Of a DNA stretch of 64,000 nucleotides, positions 7,608-16,415 are shown one piece after another (position 1 is the first letter of the stretch; each line of letters opens with the position of its first letter). The stretch is taken from assembly GCA_003194525.1 (NCBI GenBank), contig NBIV01000146.1, positions 124,001 through 188,000 on the forward strand, written 5' to 3'. Source of the stretch: Gracilariopsis chorda. Taxonomy: Eukaryota > Rhodophyta > Florideophyceae > Gracilariales > Gracilariaceae. The notes beneath the pieces are model-generated. The model saw only the letters and a program-made list of their open reading frames with translations, did not search any database and was not told the DNA's origin. Made by a program: the position numbers and the translations under genes.

Positions 7608-10600
7608 CTACTCATGCGGGAAGATATCCCTCAAGAGGGTGTGTGGTGCCACGGTTTTCCCCGGCAAGTCATTCCCCATTGGGGCAGGTTCATTTCCGCT
7701 TTCGCGGTGTTGCGGGCGAACCGCCAGTCGGCGGGGGACTTGGGCTCCACCTTCGCTGTTGAGCTCACGAACTGCGAGTTTGCGGGAAGATGACCGCTCC
7801 TGCGGAATCCGCATTTCCACAATCCCCTGGGGGGTCCCGTGCGACACGGTGATTGGGTGGCAAACCGCCTCCCTGCCAGGCGCACGAGCGCTCTGCACCA
7901 TACGTTCCGGCGATGCCGTGGTGTCCCCGGCTACTGACGGGTTGCCTGGGGCAAACTCCGGTACACCGGTATTTTGGTCAAAATTCCCCTTTGGGGGGTG
8001 CCGGGCAGGTGCCGATGACACCCTTTTCAGGGGAATTGCCGCTAGGCGCGGTGCACCATCTCCATGAGGAGCAGCAGCGTCCGGTACGACCTGTTTCGAG
8101 CGTGCAATGGCGTGCGTTATTCCCGAGTTCCTCGGTTCTTTGCCGCAGTGTTGCGGGGGTTCGGGCAAATTATTCCCCATAGCGGGGGCTTCGATTCCGT
8201 CAACGATGGGAGACGTTTCCGCTGCTTGCGAGCCAGGGCTTAAAGCTTCGACTGCGGCTTGGCTGCCTTTTTCCCCAAGAGGGGTGTGGGTATTTCCCTG
8301 TGATGCCGGCGTATCTGGGCGCCCCTTCTCCGCAAGGCGCGGGTCTGATCGACCTGATTGAACCGCTTCCGCGTGGGCATCCGCCAGTGGCGGTATCGAT
8401 GCATCGCTCTGCCCAGAGGATTGGGGGCAATCGTCACCATACTCCCTTATCGGGGATCCTCCCCTGACAGGGGTGTGCGGTAGTTGCGCTTCAACTTCCC
8501 GTGTAGAACGGTATATTTCCCGCGTTTGTGGCGATGCCTCCGGGGATGGATCGAGCGATTGCATTTCCGCTGCTGCGGTATTGGAGGGAGGCTTCCCGTT
8601 TTCCCGTGACAAACGGTGTATTTGCCGCTTTTGCGGGGCCTGCGCGTCTGGTTCCTGTTGCACAGCACTGCCCGGGAACGGGGGATTAGTGTCACGTGAC
8701 ATACTCCGTGCTCCACGGTCAGTGTTCCGTATGTTACGGTGTGTTTCCCGTTGCGACGGCGATATCGTTCCTCGAAAACGAGTGTTCTCCTCCCCCTCCT
8801 TAGACGGAGCGGCGGGATAAGGGATAACATTCCCCGCTTGGCGGGTATAGATGCGCGCCAATGGGGCGGGCGTGGTAGGGGCGGGCGCTGAGAGGCCCGA
8901 ATTACCTGGCTGAGCCGGTGAATCCGACAGGGTCGGTAGGTCTGAGAGTCCCCGGCTGGGGTGTGGTAGTACCGTAGGCCTAGTACTCCTGGATGATTCC
9001 GGTGTTGCAGAGTCCGTAGAAACGGGGTTGCGTGGATACAGGACTACCTCTGACGAGGGAGGAGGGGCAAGGACACCACGATCACGGGAAATCCGTTCGT
9101 GCGTGTCGCCCATCTCTACCCCAACAGTGTCGGTGTTCACAGAGATGACCTTGAATGGTCCATCTGCCACAGGCGAGAGTTTATGGCGCTTCTCCCGTTC
9201 CGGGTTGTAGTACTCCTTCCTGATGAAGATGTAGTTATTCGCCCGAATCGGGGGGGTCTTTCCTCGCAAGCGAGCGTCAAAATCCCGCTTGTAAGCGGCT
9301 TGGGCCTGTGCCATAGACTTCCGCACAGCGGGGACCAGCTTGGAAAGCCATTGCTTCCATTGCTGCCGGTAGATACCCACAGATGGGAAATTGTCCAAGG
9401 TAGCTTGGGGTTCCAGCGCCACAGGCGGGGGTGTTCTAGATAGAACCAACTCGAATGGCGAAACTCCGGTAGTCCGGTGTACCTGCGTGTTGTACGCGTA
9501 GGTTACCGCATCAGCGTACATGTCCCAGTTCTTTGGGTGGTCTGCGACGTAGGAACGTAACGCCGCGAGTAACGTCCGGTTAAACCGTTCAACTTGCCCA
9601 TTACATTGGGGGTGGTAGGTAGTCGTGAACAAGTTCTTGACATCCAGGATGCGACAAACATCCTGGAAGAACTTGCTCACGAACTGTTTCCCATTATCGG
9701 AGAGCACCTCCACAGGGGGACCGTAGACGAAAATCCAGTGCGTCACCAGAGCCTGGGCCACCGTGAGAGCGGTTATCCTCCGAAGAGGGACAGTCCGTAC
9801 CAGCTTAGAAAAGCGGTTGGTAATGACAAGTAGAAACTTGTTTCCACGTTTCGTGGTGAGTAGTGGTCCGAGAATATCAATCGGGATAAACTCGAGCGGC
9901 GCCCTTGCGGGGAATAGTTTCATCTTCTTCGCATTTTTGCGGAGCTTGACGCGATTCTTCGCGCAATCGCTACAGAACCGCACAGTTGCGTAGCAATCCA
10001 CCGCCATTGCGGGCCAATAGAAATCCCTTCGCAGGGTTAGGTAGAGTTTCCTCCCACCTGGGTGACCTCCAATGGGGGCGTAGTGTGATAGATGTAACAC
10101 CCGCGATTGCAGGGAATGTGGTACCACAATCTGTGGGCGGGCTTCGACCTTTCTTACGAGGTAGCCTTTGTCGTTTACCCCGAAAGGGAGATTTTCACCA
10201 CCGTTGATACGGGCACGAATTCTCGTACAGAATGGGTCGCCGAATTGTTCTCGGATCATTTCTTCCGGTGATACCGGTACAACGTTTCCCGGTAACGGGT
10301 TCTCAGATTCATCTCGCGATGGGAGTAGTTCGTCAAAATCAGCATCCTCGTCCCAGGTTTCTGGCCTAGCCTCGACGGCATATTCCGGATCATCCGGGTC
10401 TATAGCCATGAAGCATGGGACTTCATCATCCTCCGTTGGGAGTGCTTCTCCACTTGTGGGTAACCGCGACAAAGCGTCGGCCTGGGTGTTCTGCGCACCC
10501 TTTTTATAAATGACTTGAAAGTCATATTCCGCGAGGCGGAGTCTCCAGCGCATGAGGCGTCCCGACGGGTCGGAGATATTCATCAACCAACTCAATGAGG

Positions 10601-11279
10601 AGTGATCCGTGTACACGGTGAAGTGAATTCCCATACGGTAGGGGCGCAGAGTGGTCATCGCCCATACGACGGCGAGGCACTCTTTCTCCGATACGGAGTA
10701 GTTCCGCTCATGAACATTGAGCGAACGTGACCAATAACCAATTGGATGTCGTTCCCCCTCGGGGGTGGTTTGAAAAAGAGCACACCCGACTTGGTAGTCG
10801 CTCGAGTCCGTATCTACGGAGTATGGCAACCCAAGTTTTGGGAGATGTAGGATTGGTGCTGATGTGACAGCCTCCTTTAAGGAGTTAAAAGCTTCCGATT
10901 GCTCGGGCGTAAATGTTCCCAGTTTTGGGGGGTTCCCCTTTCGCAACAACGCGTTCAGGGGCGCTGCAGTATCCGAAAAGTTCGGGATAAACCGTCGATA
11001 GACGTTGACCAGCCCCAGAAAGGAGCGCAGTTCCGTTTGAGTAAGGGGTTCTTTCGCCTCAACGAGGGATTTGACTCGAGCTTTCTCGATCGCTAACCAT
11101 CCAGGACGGATAATTTGACCCAGATACTTCACAGTATCTGTGAAAAACTCGCATTTCCTCAACTTGAGGGTAATTCCCGCATCGCGGAGTACGGTCAGCA
11201 CGTCTCGGACGTGAGTGAGATGGTCGTCCAACGAGTTGGAGAAGATGATAATATCATCAAGGTAGACCAGACAACTCCC
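7608..11279 (-). CDS. pol: Family 1 pol: RT C-terminal part, RNase H, integrase, long tail
   Basis: The open frame starts after the in-frame TGA at 11280-11282 with the RT box YLDDIIIF. RT thumb follows (KYLGQIIRPG), then the RNase H (VDTDSSDYQVG, YTDHSSLSWL, DALSRL). Integrase follows with the HHCC finger (HLSHYAPIGGHPG, CSDC) and the catalytic triad in PIDILGPL, LSDNGKQF and GQVERF. All catalytic residues are visible. After integrase comes an unusually long tail of roughly 550 residues rich in Pro, Ser, Arg and Gln without recognisable domains, whose DNA is packed with mini-hairpins. The first Met-like codon annotated by simple callers (TTG at 11231) is not the true start; the protein is part of a polyprotein. 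Confidence 0.9.
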   Translation of the reverse strand, partial: GSCLVYLDDIIIFSNSLDDHLTHVRDVLTVLRDAGITLKLRKCEFFTDTVKYLGQIIRPGWLAIEKARVKSLVEAKEPLTQTELRSFLGLVNVYRRFIPNFSDTAAPLNALLRKGNPPKLGTFTPEQSEAFNSLKEAVTSAPILHLPKLGLPYSVDTDSSDYQVGCALFQTTPEGERHPIGYWSRSLNVHERNYSVSEKECLAVVWAMTTLRPYRMGIHFTVYTDHSSLSWLMNISDPSGRLMRWRLRLAEYDFQVIYKKGAQNTQADALSRLPTSGEALPTEDDEVPCFMAIDPDDPEYAVEARPETWDEDADFDELLPSRDESENPLPGNVVPVSPEEMIREQFGDPFCTRIRARINGGENLPFGVNDKGYLVRKVEARPQIVVPHSLQSRVLHLSHYAPIGGHPGGRKLYLTLRRDFYWPAMAVDCYATVRFCSDCAKNRVKLRKNAKKMKLFPARAPLEFIPIDILGPLLTTKRGNKFLLVITNRFSKLVRTVPLRRITALTVAQALVTHWIFVYGPPVEVLSDNGKQFVSKFFQDVCRILDVKNLFTTTYHPQCNGQVERFNRTLLAALRSYVADHPKNWDMYADAVTYAYNTQVHRTTGVSPFELVLSRTPPPVALEPQATLDNFPSVGIYRQQWKQWLSKLVPAVRKSMAQAQAAYKRDFDARLRGKTPPIRANNYIFIRKEYYNPEREKRHKLSPVADGPFKVISVNTDTVGVEMGDTHERISRDRGVLAPPPSSEVVLYPRNPVSTDSATPESSRSTRPTVLPHPSRGLSDLPTLSDSPAQPGNSGLSAPAPTTPAPLARIYTRQAGNVIPYPAAPSKEGEENTRFRGTISPSQRETHRNIRNTDRGARSMSRDTNPPFPGSAVQQEPDAQAPQKRQIHRLSRENGKPPSNTAAAEMQSLDPSPEASPQTREIYRSTREVEAQLPHTPVRGGSPIREYGDDCPQSSGQSDASIPPLADAHAEAVQSGRSDPRLAEKGRPDTPASQGNTHTPLGEKGSQAAVEALSPGSQAAETSPIVDGIEAPAMGNNLPEPPQHCGKEPRNSGITHAIARSKQVVPDAAAPHGDGAPRLAAIPLKRVSSAPARHPPKGNFDQNTGVPEFAPGNPSVAGDTTASPERMVQSARAPGREAVCHPITVSHGTPQGIVEMRIPQERSSSRKLAVRELNSEGGAQVPRRLAVRPQHRESGNEPAPMGNDLPGKTVAPHTLLRDIFPHE

Positions 11280-11540
11280 TCACTTAAAGCGGTTGAGTAG
11301 AATATCTACTGCACGCTGAAAGGTTGCGGGGGCGTTGGTTAACCCAAATGGCATCCGCATGAAGCGGTACGTTCCTGCATGGCAGGTGAATGCGGTTTTG
11401 TCGCGATCCTCCTGTCTGACAGGTACTTGCCAATATCTCCAATTGGCATCAAGGGCCGTGAACACGGTGGCGTCTCCAAGGGAGTCAATGCACTCGTCCA
11501 TACGAGGGATAGGGTACGTGTCCCTAACGGAGTACGGCAT
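11280..11540 (-). pseudogene. pol: Family 1 RT palm segment between two lesions
   Basis: This frame carries RDTYPIPRMDECIDSLGDA, the palm aspartate in FTALDAN, and RMPFGLTNAPATFQ, all gypsy RT motifs. It is out of frame with the upstream protease-RT frame by one extra base near 11524-11531, within codons that should read LNAV-T-VRDTYP. It ends at TGA 11280-11282. Family 3 RT has Trp at the aligned position (NKVRWQF), so the stop is most simply a TGG to TGA change. Repairing neither is needed to recognise the gene, but this copy is probably non-autonomous. Confidence 0.85.
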
Positions 11541-12981
11541 TGAGCCGGCGGTAGTCGACGCAGAACCTCCAGGTTCCGTCGGCCTTTAAAGCCATTACAA
11601 CTGGGGATGCCCAGGGTGATTGAGCGGGCTCAATCATACCTGCGCGGAGCATCTTGTCCACTTGGGACTGCTCCTCTTCCCGAGCTTTCGGATCTGCCCT
11701 GTAAGGGGGTTGTGCAACCGGTCGCGCACCAGGGATTAAATCGATCCGGTGTTCCGTTGCATTAATCTCGCCAAGCGAGCCATCCCACATTGTGGTGAAT
11801 TCCCGTAACATGGTACGGAGTTTGTCGCGGTGCGACTCTGGCACGTGGCTGAAGTCCAGCGCTTCAAGTGCTTTTTCCGGATCAATCCGGTCGTTGCTCG
11901 ATGGAGCATTGTCCTGTGGAACAGGTGTGGCTCGCAATTCCGAGTTACTCGGTATGTTCGACGCTGAAGTAGCGGTTTCCTCCCCCTCCTCAGACTTGAC
12001 GTCTTCGGACGGCGGGGCGAACTCCTCAGAAGAGGTGGTAACTCCGAGTACATTGGCGGCTGTTATTTTTTTTTGCAGCATTCCCATAGGATGGGGGGTT
12101 ACACTCACAATTTCTTGGTGTTTGACCAGATACTGGGGGTGTTTGCCAAGGTTGGCAACCAATATCCGGAAAGGGACATCCGGGGAAATGGAGACAATTC
12201 CATTAGCCAGCGCCAGCTGGGATTTCTCGTACAACGAGGCGAGGGGTTGTATAACCCGAAGACCGTGTTGACGGGAATTTACCTGCACCCAGACTTGGGA
12301 CTCAGCCGGTATAGAAACCGAGGCAGCGACGCGGAGCTTGGTGGACTCGCGGGACGTGGGCGGTGGTTCCTGCGCAGCAGGGAGCGGAACTTGTTTCCGA
12401 GAGGACCGCTTTAGCGGGCGGCGAACAATCGGAACCGACGATCCGTCGTCAAGTTCTACACGCCTGAGGCGGGGCCTGATTGCGTCGACAAATCTGTCGC
12501 AGTAATCACATCCCAGTATGACTGGTGCTGCCAATGAACTGCAAACGATGAAGTCCAACTTCACCACAGAGGTACCAAGTCTCACGACGAGGTCCACTGT
12601 GCCCACCGTTTGTAACGGATTGTTGTTCGCATCCGAAATGTCGGGGACCGCGTCAGAGCGGATACGAGACCGCACAAGCGGGGGTAACAATGATTCCACA
12701 ACGAAGTTGGGGCCTGCACCTGTATCCAGGACGGTGAGAAACCTCACCATAAACTGGGGGTCAAGGCCAAGTTCGGCATAGACCTTATAATTGCGTTTGG
12801 CCAAGACCAAGACTCTACCGGGAATCCGGGGATTTTTACTCCGTATCCACGGGCGGCGCAACACACCGAGGTGCGCAGAGTCCGCGTCAGCGGTGTCTTT
12901 CCTCGAGAGGACTTTCACCGGGGAGCGACGCGAGGACGCCTCGGGCGCCAACAGCCTCGTTCTTGAGGATGCCTCTCCCAA
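11524..12981 (-). CDS. pol: Family 1 protease and RT N-terminal part
   Basis: A retropepsin motif VLDTGAGPNF with the catalytic Asp at about residue 86 is followed by the flap-side motif VILGCDYCD. A linker of about 150 residues precedes RT, which begins near residue 390 with HRIDLIPGARPVAQPPYR and WASPVVMALKADGTWRFCVDYRRLNAV. The frame overlaps the end of gag in the +1 frame (codons GGA AAA CTA in place of CGG AAA ACT). Synthesis presumably needs a frameshift at this overlap. In family 2 the same junction is fused in one frame. The frame ends early because of the indel near 11530. Confidence 0.9.
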   Translation of the reverse strand: MGEASSRTRLLAPEASSRRSPVKVLSRKDTADADSAHLGVLRRPWIRSKNPRIPGRVLVLAKRNYKVYAELGLDPQFMVRFLTVLDTGAGPNFVVESLLPPLVRSRIRSDAVPDISDANNNPLQTVGTVDLVVRLGTSVVKLDFIVCSSLAAPVILGCDYCDRFVDAIRPRLRRVELDDGSSVPIVRRPLKRSSRKQVPLPAAQEPPPTSRESTKLRVAASVSIPAESQVWVQVNSRQHGLRVIQPLASLYEKSQLALANGIVSISPDVPFRILVANLGKHPQYLVKHQEIVSVTPHPMGMLQKKITAANVLGVTTSSEEFAPPSEDVKSEEGEETATSASNIPSNSELRATPVPQDNAPSSNDRIDPEKALEALDFSHVPESHRDKLRTMLREFTTMWDGSLGEINATEHRIDLIPGARPVAQPPYRADPKAREEEQSQVDKMLRAGMIEPAQSPWASPVVMALKADGTWRFCVDYRRLNAVLR

Positions 12982-12994
12982 AGAGGAAACTCCC

Positions 12995-15172
12995 TCAGTT
13001 AGTTTTCCGCCTTCGGCGGTGGGTTGGTTTCCTCGACAACGAGTGCTTCATCCCGTTGACGGGGGTTTCTATCCGCATAAGCGGGGGTTGCAACGGATGG
13101 TTGCGTGATCTCCCGAATAGGGGTGTATGAAGCTTGCCGCGCACGCAGGGTCTGTGGTAGGGCATGGGAAAGTCCGTTTTAGCACGGAGGTAGGAAGCCG
13201 TCGGGACGGAACAGTTCTCCTCTGGAGTGAGGGCCCCATAATTTGCCACCACCTTGGCCATATCCTTCAGTGAACAAATACACTGAGGTGAGGTATGGCC
13301 ATGGGCATAGCACAGGTGGCAAATGAGAGCCAATACCGCGACACGCGGATTATTATTCTGAATATCGGAGAAGCGAACCGCAGGGTGGGTGTCAGTCCAC
13401 CCAGGCCGTTGATAACGGGATTGACCGATTGAAAACGGGAGTCGTTGGGGTTGAAACCGACTGTTACCACCGTACAAAAGGGGATCTTCCATTCCCGTAT
13501 CGCGGGTCATCTCCGTCGTTGACGGTAAATCACTGGTGGGTATCGACACACCATCCTCCTGCACTAAGTGCACGGTATCAAATACCTGTCCAGGGTTCCC
13601 ATCCGCGGTGAGCGGGAGAGACGAAGCTCCGCTTTCCAGCAACAACGCCTTGGCAGATTTAGACCGATTGTTTGGAGTTCTTGCACGGAGTGCATCCCCT
13701 TCCGCTCGAGCGTGTTGGACCAGCTCGAGATAGGTGATCCTCCGCTTGTCCTCCCGATAACGGGTAACTAAACTCCGGATTGCCGGGTCAAGACCATCGA
13801 TGAACATGGTACTGCGCTCTCCAGCGGGGTATACGTTACCACATCTGTGGAAAGCCTTGTTAAGGCGCACCGAGTAATCGGTCTCGGTCTCTCCAGCACG
13901 CTGGCGTGTATCTCGCAAAGCGAGGATAGCCTGCTGAATAGCGTTCTTTGTGGCGTAGGAACGCAGTAGATACTGCATCGCCTCCGCCCAGCAAGTAACT
14001 CCTCCCTCGGAGGCACGAGAAGATCCTCTGACAGAGTTGTATTGGTCCTCCGCCACTCCCCGTAAGAAATACGGTAAAGCCAAATAGGCTGGTCTCTCAT
14101 TCATACCGAGGATATCGGCCTCCGCCACAAAGCGGGATTGGAAATCCAGTACTAGGACTGGGTCCTCTCCAGTAAAATACTGGTTGCGGAGCGAGAGCTG
14201 CATTATCTTAATGCATTCTCGCACCTTTTCCGTACCACGGGGCGTACGTCCAAGTGACGAGTCTTCGAGCCGGTAGTACCGGTATGATAAAAGCTTCCGG
14301 TAATCCGGGTTTGTCGGTTTCAATTCCTGAAGACCGGGATGTCTTCTCCCCTTCTGGCGGGTTCGGACCACACCTTCAGTGGCCGATGACCGCTTCGAGC
14401 GGGAGGAGTAGCCTCGCTTCTCGTCCTCCGAGTCGGAGTCCGAGGAGCTCGAGCTAACCGAATGGTTTCGGGATGAGTCCGACGATGTCGAAGAATTGGA
14501 GTCCGAATATTTTCGGTGGTGTTTCCGTCGATGACGGCGTGTCTTCTTCCCAGCAAGCTGGTCGTTGTGCGATGCCTCGTTTACCGGATCATCCGGGGAT
14601 GGTTTGTCAATGAGGAAGAAATGCTCCAGCGTCTCCAGGCGGGCACCAATCCAATCAAATCGGGCTTTAACTCCTTCGATGAAGGTGGCGGGTTGTCCCA
14701 AACTCTCCAACACGGAGTTGACGTCAGACCGTAAAATACGGAGTTCCTCGGCGACCTCCTTTACGGGGGTTGCCAAGACCACCTCTTGGAGGGATTTTAG
14801 TTCCCCTACAAGGGTGTCATGGGCGGTCCACAGAGAGCGGACCTGGGATTCCAAGGAAGTCCCCTGGAGGGTGTTATCGCCCGTTCCACGGGGGCTTGAA
14901 GCCGCGACAGCGGGAGCAGGCCGGGGCGCCTGGGGCACTGCGGCAACAGCCGGAGTCGATGCTGCATTCCCCTGCGGGGGTGATAACGAGGGCAAAGGGA
15001 GGTTCCGGGGTTCCTGGTCGGGGGTATCATTCCGCGATGAAGCGGCGCCAGTACGGCTGGAACTTGTCCGTATAGGGATACGGGGTACGAACCGAACTTC
15101 GGAAGTGTCCGCGTTGTCGCGGGAGCGACTACGCGTAACCACTGGCTCCGCATCGGAGGGATTTCTAGACAT
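12995..15172 (-). CDS. gag: Family 1 gag, 725 codons
   Basis: The nucleocapsid-capsid precursor. Residues 1-110 are Ser, Arg and Pro rich. Residues about 115-200 have heptad-like Leu spacing suggesting a coiled coil (LRSDVNSVLESL). Residues about 215-275 form a basic and Ser-rich stretch. The capsid-like region follows (residues about 300-510; PVLVLDFQSRF, GGVTCWAEAMQYLLR, YLELVQHA). A CX2CX4HX4C zinc knuckle (CHLCYAHGHTSPQC) lies near residue 617. The start ATG is about 100 nt from the primer-binding site, as expected for a short leader. Family 2 gag (17295-19637) aligns along most of its length. Confidence 0.9.
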   Translation of the reverse strand: MSRNPSDAEPVVTRSRSRDNADTSEVRFVPRIPIRTSSSRTGAASSRNDTPDQEPRNLPLPSLSPPQGNAASTPAVAAVPQAPRPAPAVAASSPRGTGDNTLQGTSLESQVRSLWTAHDTLVGELKSLQEVVLATPVKEVAEELRILRSDVNSVLESLGQPATFIEGVKARFDWIGARLETLEHFFLIDKPSPDDPVNEASHNDQLAGKKTRRHRRKHHRKYSDSNSSTSSDSSRNHSVSSSSSDSDSEDEKRGYSSRSKRSSATEGVVRTRQKGRRHPGLQELKPTNPDYRKLLSYRYYRLEDSSLGRTPRGTEKVRECIKIMQLSLRNQYFTGEDPVLVLDFQSRFVAEADILGMNERPAYLALPYFLRGVAEDQYNSVRGSSRASEGGVTCWAEAMQYLLRSYATKNAIQQAILALRDTRQRAGETETDYSVRLNKAFHRCGNVYPAGERSTMFIDGLDPAIRSLVTRYREDKRRITYLELVQHARAEGDALRARTPNNRSKSAKALLLESGASSLPLTADGNPGQVFDTVHLVQEDGVSIPTSDLPSTTEMTRDTGMEDPLLYGGNSRFQPQRLPFSIGQSRYQRPGWTDTHPAVRFSDIQNNNPRVAVLALICHLCYAHGHTSPQCICSLKDMAKVVANYGALTPEENCSVPTASYLRAKTDFPMPYHRPCVRGKLHTPLFGRSRNHPLQPPLMRIETPVNGMKHSLSRKPTHRRRRKTN

Positions 15173-15260
15173 GAGAAAATACCGTTACGACGGGAAACGA
15201 TCACGGAACTTCCGGTAAGTAAAAACAAACCTCGTAAGAGGGAAAACAAAAACCGATTCT

Positions 15261-15274
15261 AGGTCGGGAGACCA
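15261..15274 (-). other. Primer-binding site of family 1
   Basis: Three bases inside the 5' LTR the minus strand reads TGGTCTCCCGACCT. It begins with TGG, complementary to a tRNA CCA end. The same 14-mer, with at most one change, occurs at 19864-19877 and 58169-58182, beside the LTRs of families 2 and 3. The matching tRNA would end AGGTCGGGAGACCA. I cannot name it. Confidence 0.8.
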
Positions 15275-15277
15275 CTT

Positions 15278-16104
15278 TGTGGTGCAATGCTCAAAAGGGG
15301 AAAAACACCGAAAGACGTTCGGGATCTTCCTCTCACGAGGTGAACCCAGTTGGGTAGAGCCCTCCCAGAGGTGTCACGGCGAAGCCGGTTTGTAAGACCA
15401 GGGACACCTGTCTCGACTCGCGCAGGGAGGTGAAGGCGAAGAATCGGTATCCGCGTGAGCGGGGTGTGATCCTCAGTAGAGGTATGTTTCCACCTAAGTG
15501 GGGGTGTGTGAGCGGATGCGCACACGAGGGCCGCGGATAGCGGGAGGTGCTACCCTAAAAAGGGGGAGAAGGAAGGGCGAAGAGGAGGAAGAGAGGACGA
15601 TGTGAGTCGCGAGAGCGACGAACAGATACGGCAATGACGGTGGACAGGACTCCCTATACAGGGCGAAACACCAATATGATTGGAACAATGATACTCCCAA
15701 GGATGGGCTTCTTTAGATGTGCAAGGGGGTTAGATGTCACGTGGTTTACGGCGTTTCCCTCCAAGGAGGAGTAGAGTACGCGCGTAAGCGCCAACAACTA
15801 GAGCCAATTCCCCAGGTTGGGGTCCCTTGTTGGGGAAGGTTTACTGGTGCGACGGCAGTGCGCCGTCGCACTAAGTACTAGCTTCCCAGAAATGGGTGTG
15901 AAAATAGTAAATAATATTAACTAAAATACTCCACATTTCGTGACAACATCCACTACTGTGGCCAACCGCCAATTGGCCCAAAACCGTGTCCCACGTGTCC
16001 ATACCCACCATTGTGGGGCGTATTTCATATACACACTACACAACCGATAATATCGGGAAAATGATCAAGTACCTAGAATCCCTCCCTGAGGGCGTTGCAC
16101 TTCA
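15278..16104 (-). repeat. Family 1 5' LTR (right)
   Basis: Direct repeat of 4410-5236 with the same 827-bp length and the same TG...CA ends. The target duplication TCTTG follows at 16105-16109. It carries the same series of short hairpins as the other LTR. Confidence 0.95.
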
Positions 16105-16415
16105 TCTTGTATATGGGGCCAAGTTCGGGCAGAGAACTGTATATCATAATCCTCGCAGAAGATGTGAGCTCTTTCGTTTGGCTTTGGCCTGCAGCAGAAG
16201 TTACCAGCCATGCAGCGGCTGATACCATAAGAACTTGGATGGCTACATTCGGAATAATGCACTTGTCTGTTTCCAATCAAGGACCATATTTCCGTATTGA
16301 GCTGTTTCGCCTACTGGCACATGATATAGAGATCAGCTACCACTTTACTACTGCCTACTTTCCGTGGGCAAATGGCATGGTAGAACGCGTGCTTTGCGAA
16401 TTTCTGCGAGCTTAA
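16105..16415 (+). pseudogene. Integrase core of old gypsy element (copy A, third segment)
   Basis: Resumes exactly at the target duplication of family 1. The frame contains ILAEDVSSFVWLWP, NQGPYF and YFPWANGMVERV. These match the integrase core around the first, second (D replaced by N or Q in the NQG position) and third (E in VERV) catalytic residues. With the zinc finger at 4170-4320 it forms one integrase interrupted by family 1. The loss of the second acidic residue and a stop near 16413 show it is inactive. Confidence 0.75.

Larger units (their letters stand above)
7160..8840. repeat. Dense field of mini-hairpin repeats in the family 1 pol tail
   Basis: Read on the + strand, the stretch is a chain of units of the form T(T)TCC, 3-5 bp stem, 3-5 nt loop, stem, GGTG. 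Examples are CCCGTTTAGAACGG-type units near 7185 and 8500, CCCTCAAGAGGG near 7630, CCCCATTGGGG near 7675, CCGCTTTCGCGG near 7697, CCCCAAGAGGGG near 8273 and CCGTATGTTACGG near 8727. They lie inside the coding sequence of the pol tail on the other strand and continue at lower density through the whole element. Confidence 0.75.
4410..16104 (-). mobile_element. Family 1 Ty3/gypsy chromodomain retrotransposon, near intact
   Basis: Two 827-bp direct LTRs bound the element, and the 5-bp target duplication TCTTG lies at 4405-4409 and 16105-16109. A primer-binding site sits just inside the right LTR and a G-rich purine tract just inside the left LTR, so it is transcribed right to left. Gene order on the minus strand is gag, protease-RT, RNase H-integrase-long tail, then a separate chromodomain frame. 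A 595-codon frame runs on the opposite strand next to the 3' LTR. By eye I count about 16 differences between the LTRs, roughly 98 percent identity, which suggests a recent insertion. Only two coding lesions are evident (near 11530 and at 11280). It is inserted in the integrase of the old gypsy element. Confidence 0.95.

Noticed and set aside
7501-8067. 188-codon + strand frame (and 8473-8820)
   Set aside because: Opposite strand of the family 1 pol tail. Low complexity Ser/Gly/Arg/Cys from the hairpin repeats; the minus strand is the real coding strand.
14565-15218. 217-codon + strand frame opposite gag
   Set aside because: Antisense shadow of a well supported gag; no start or signals and no counterpart in family 2.
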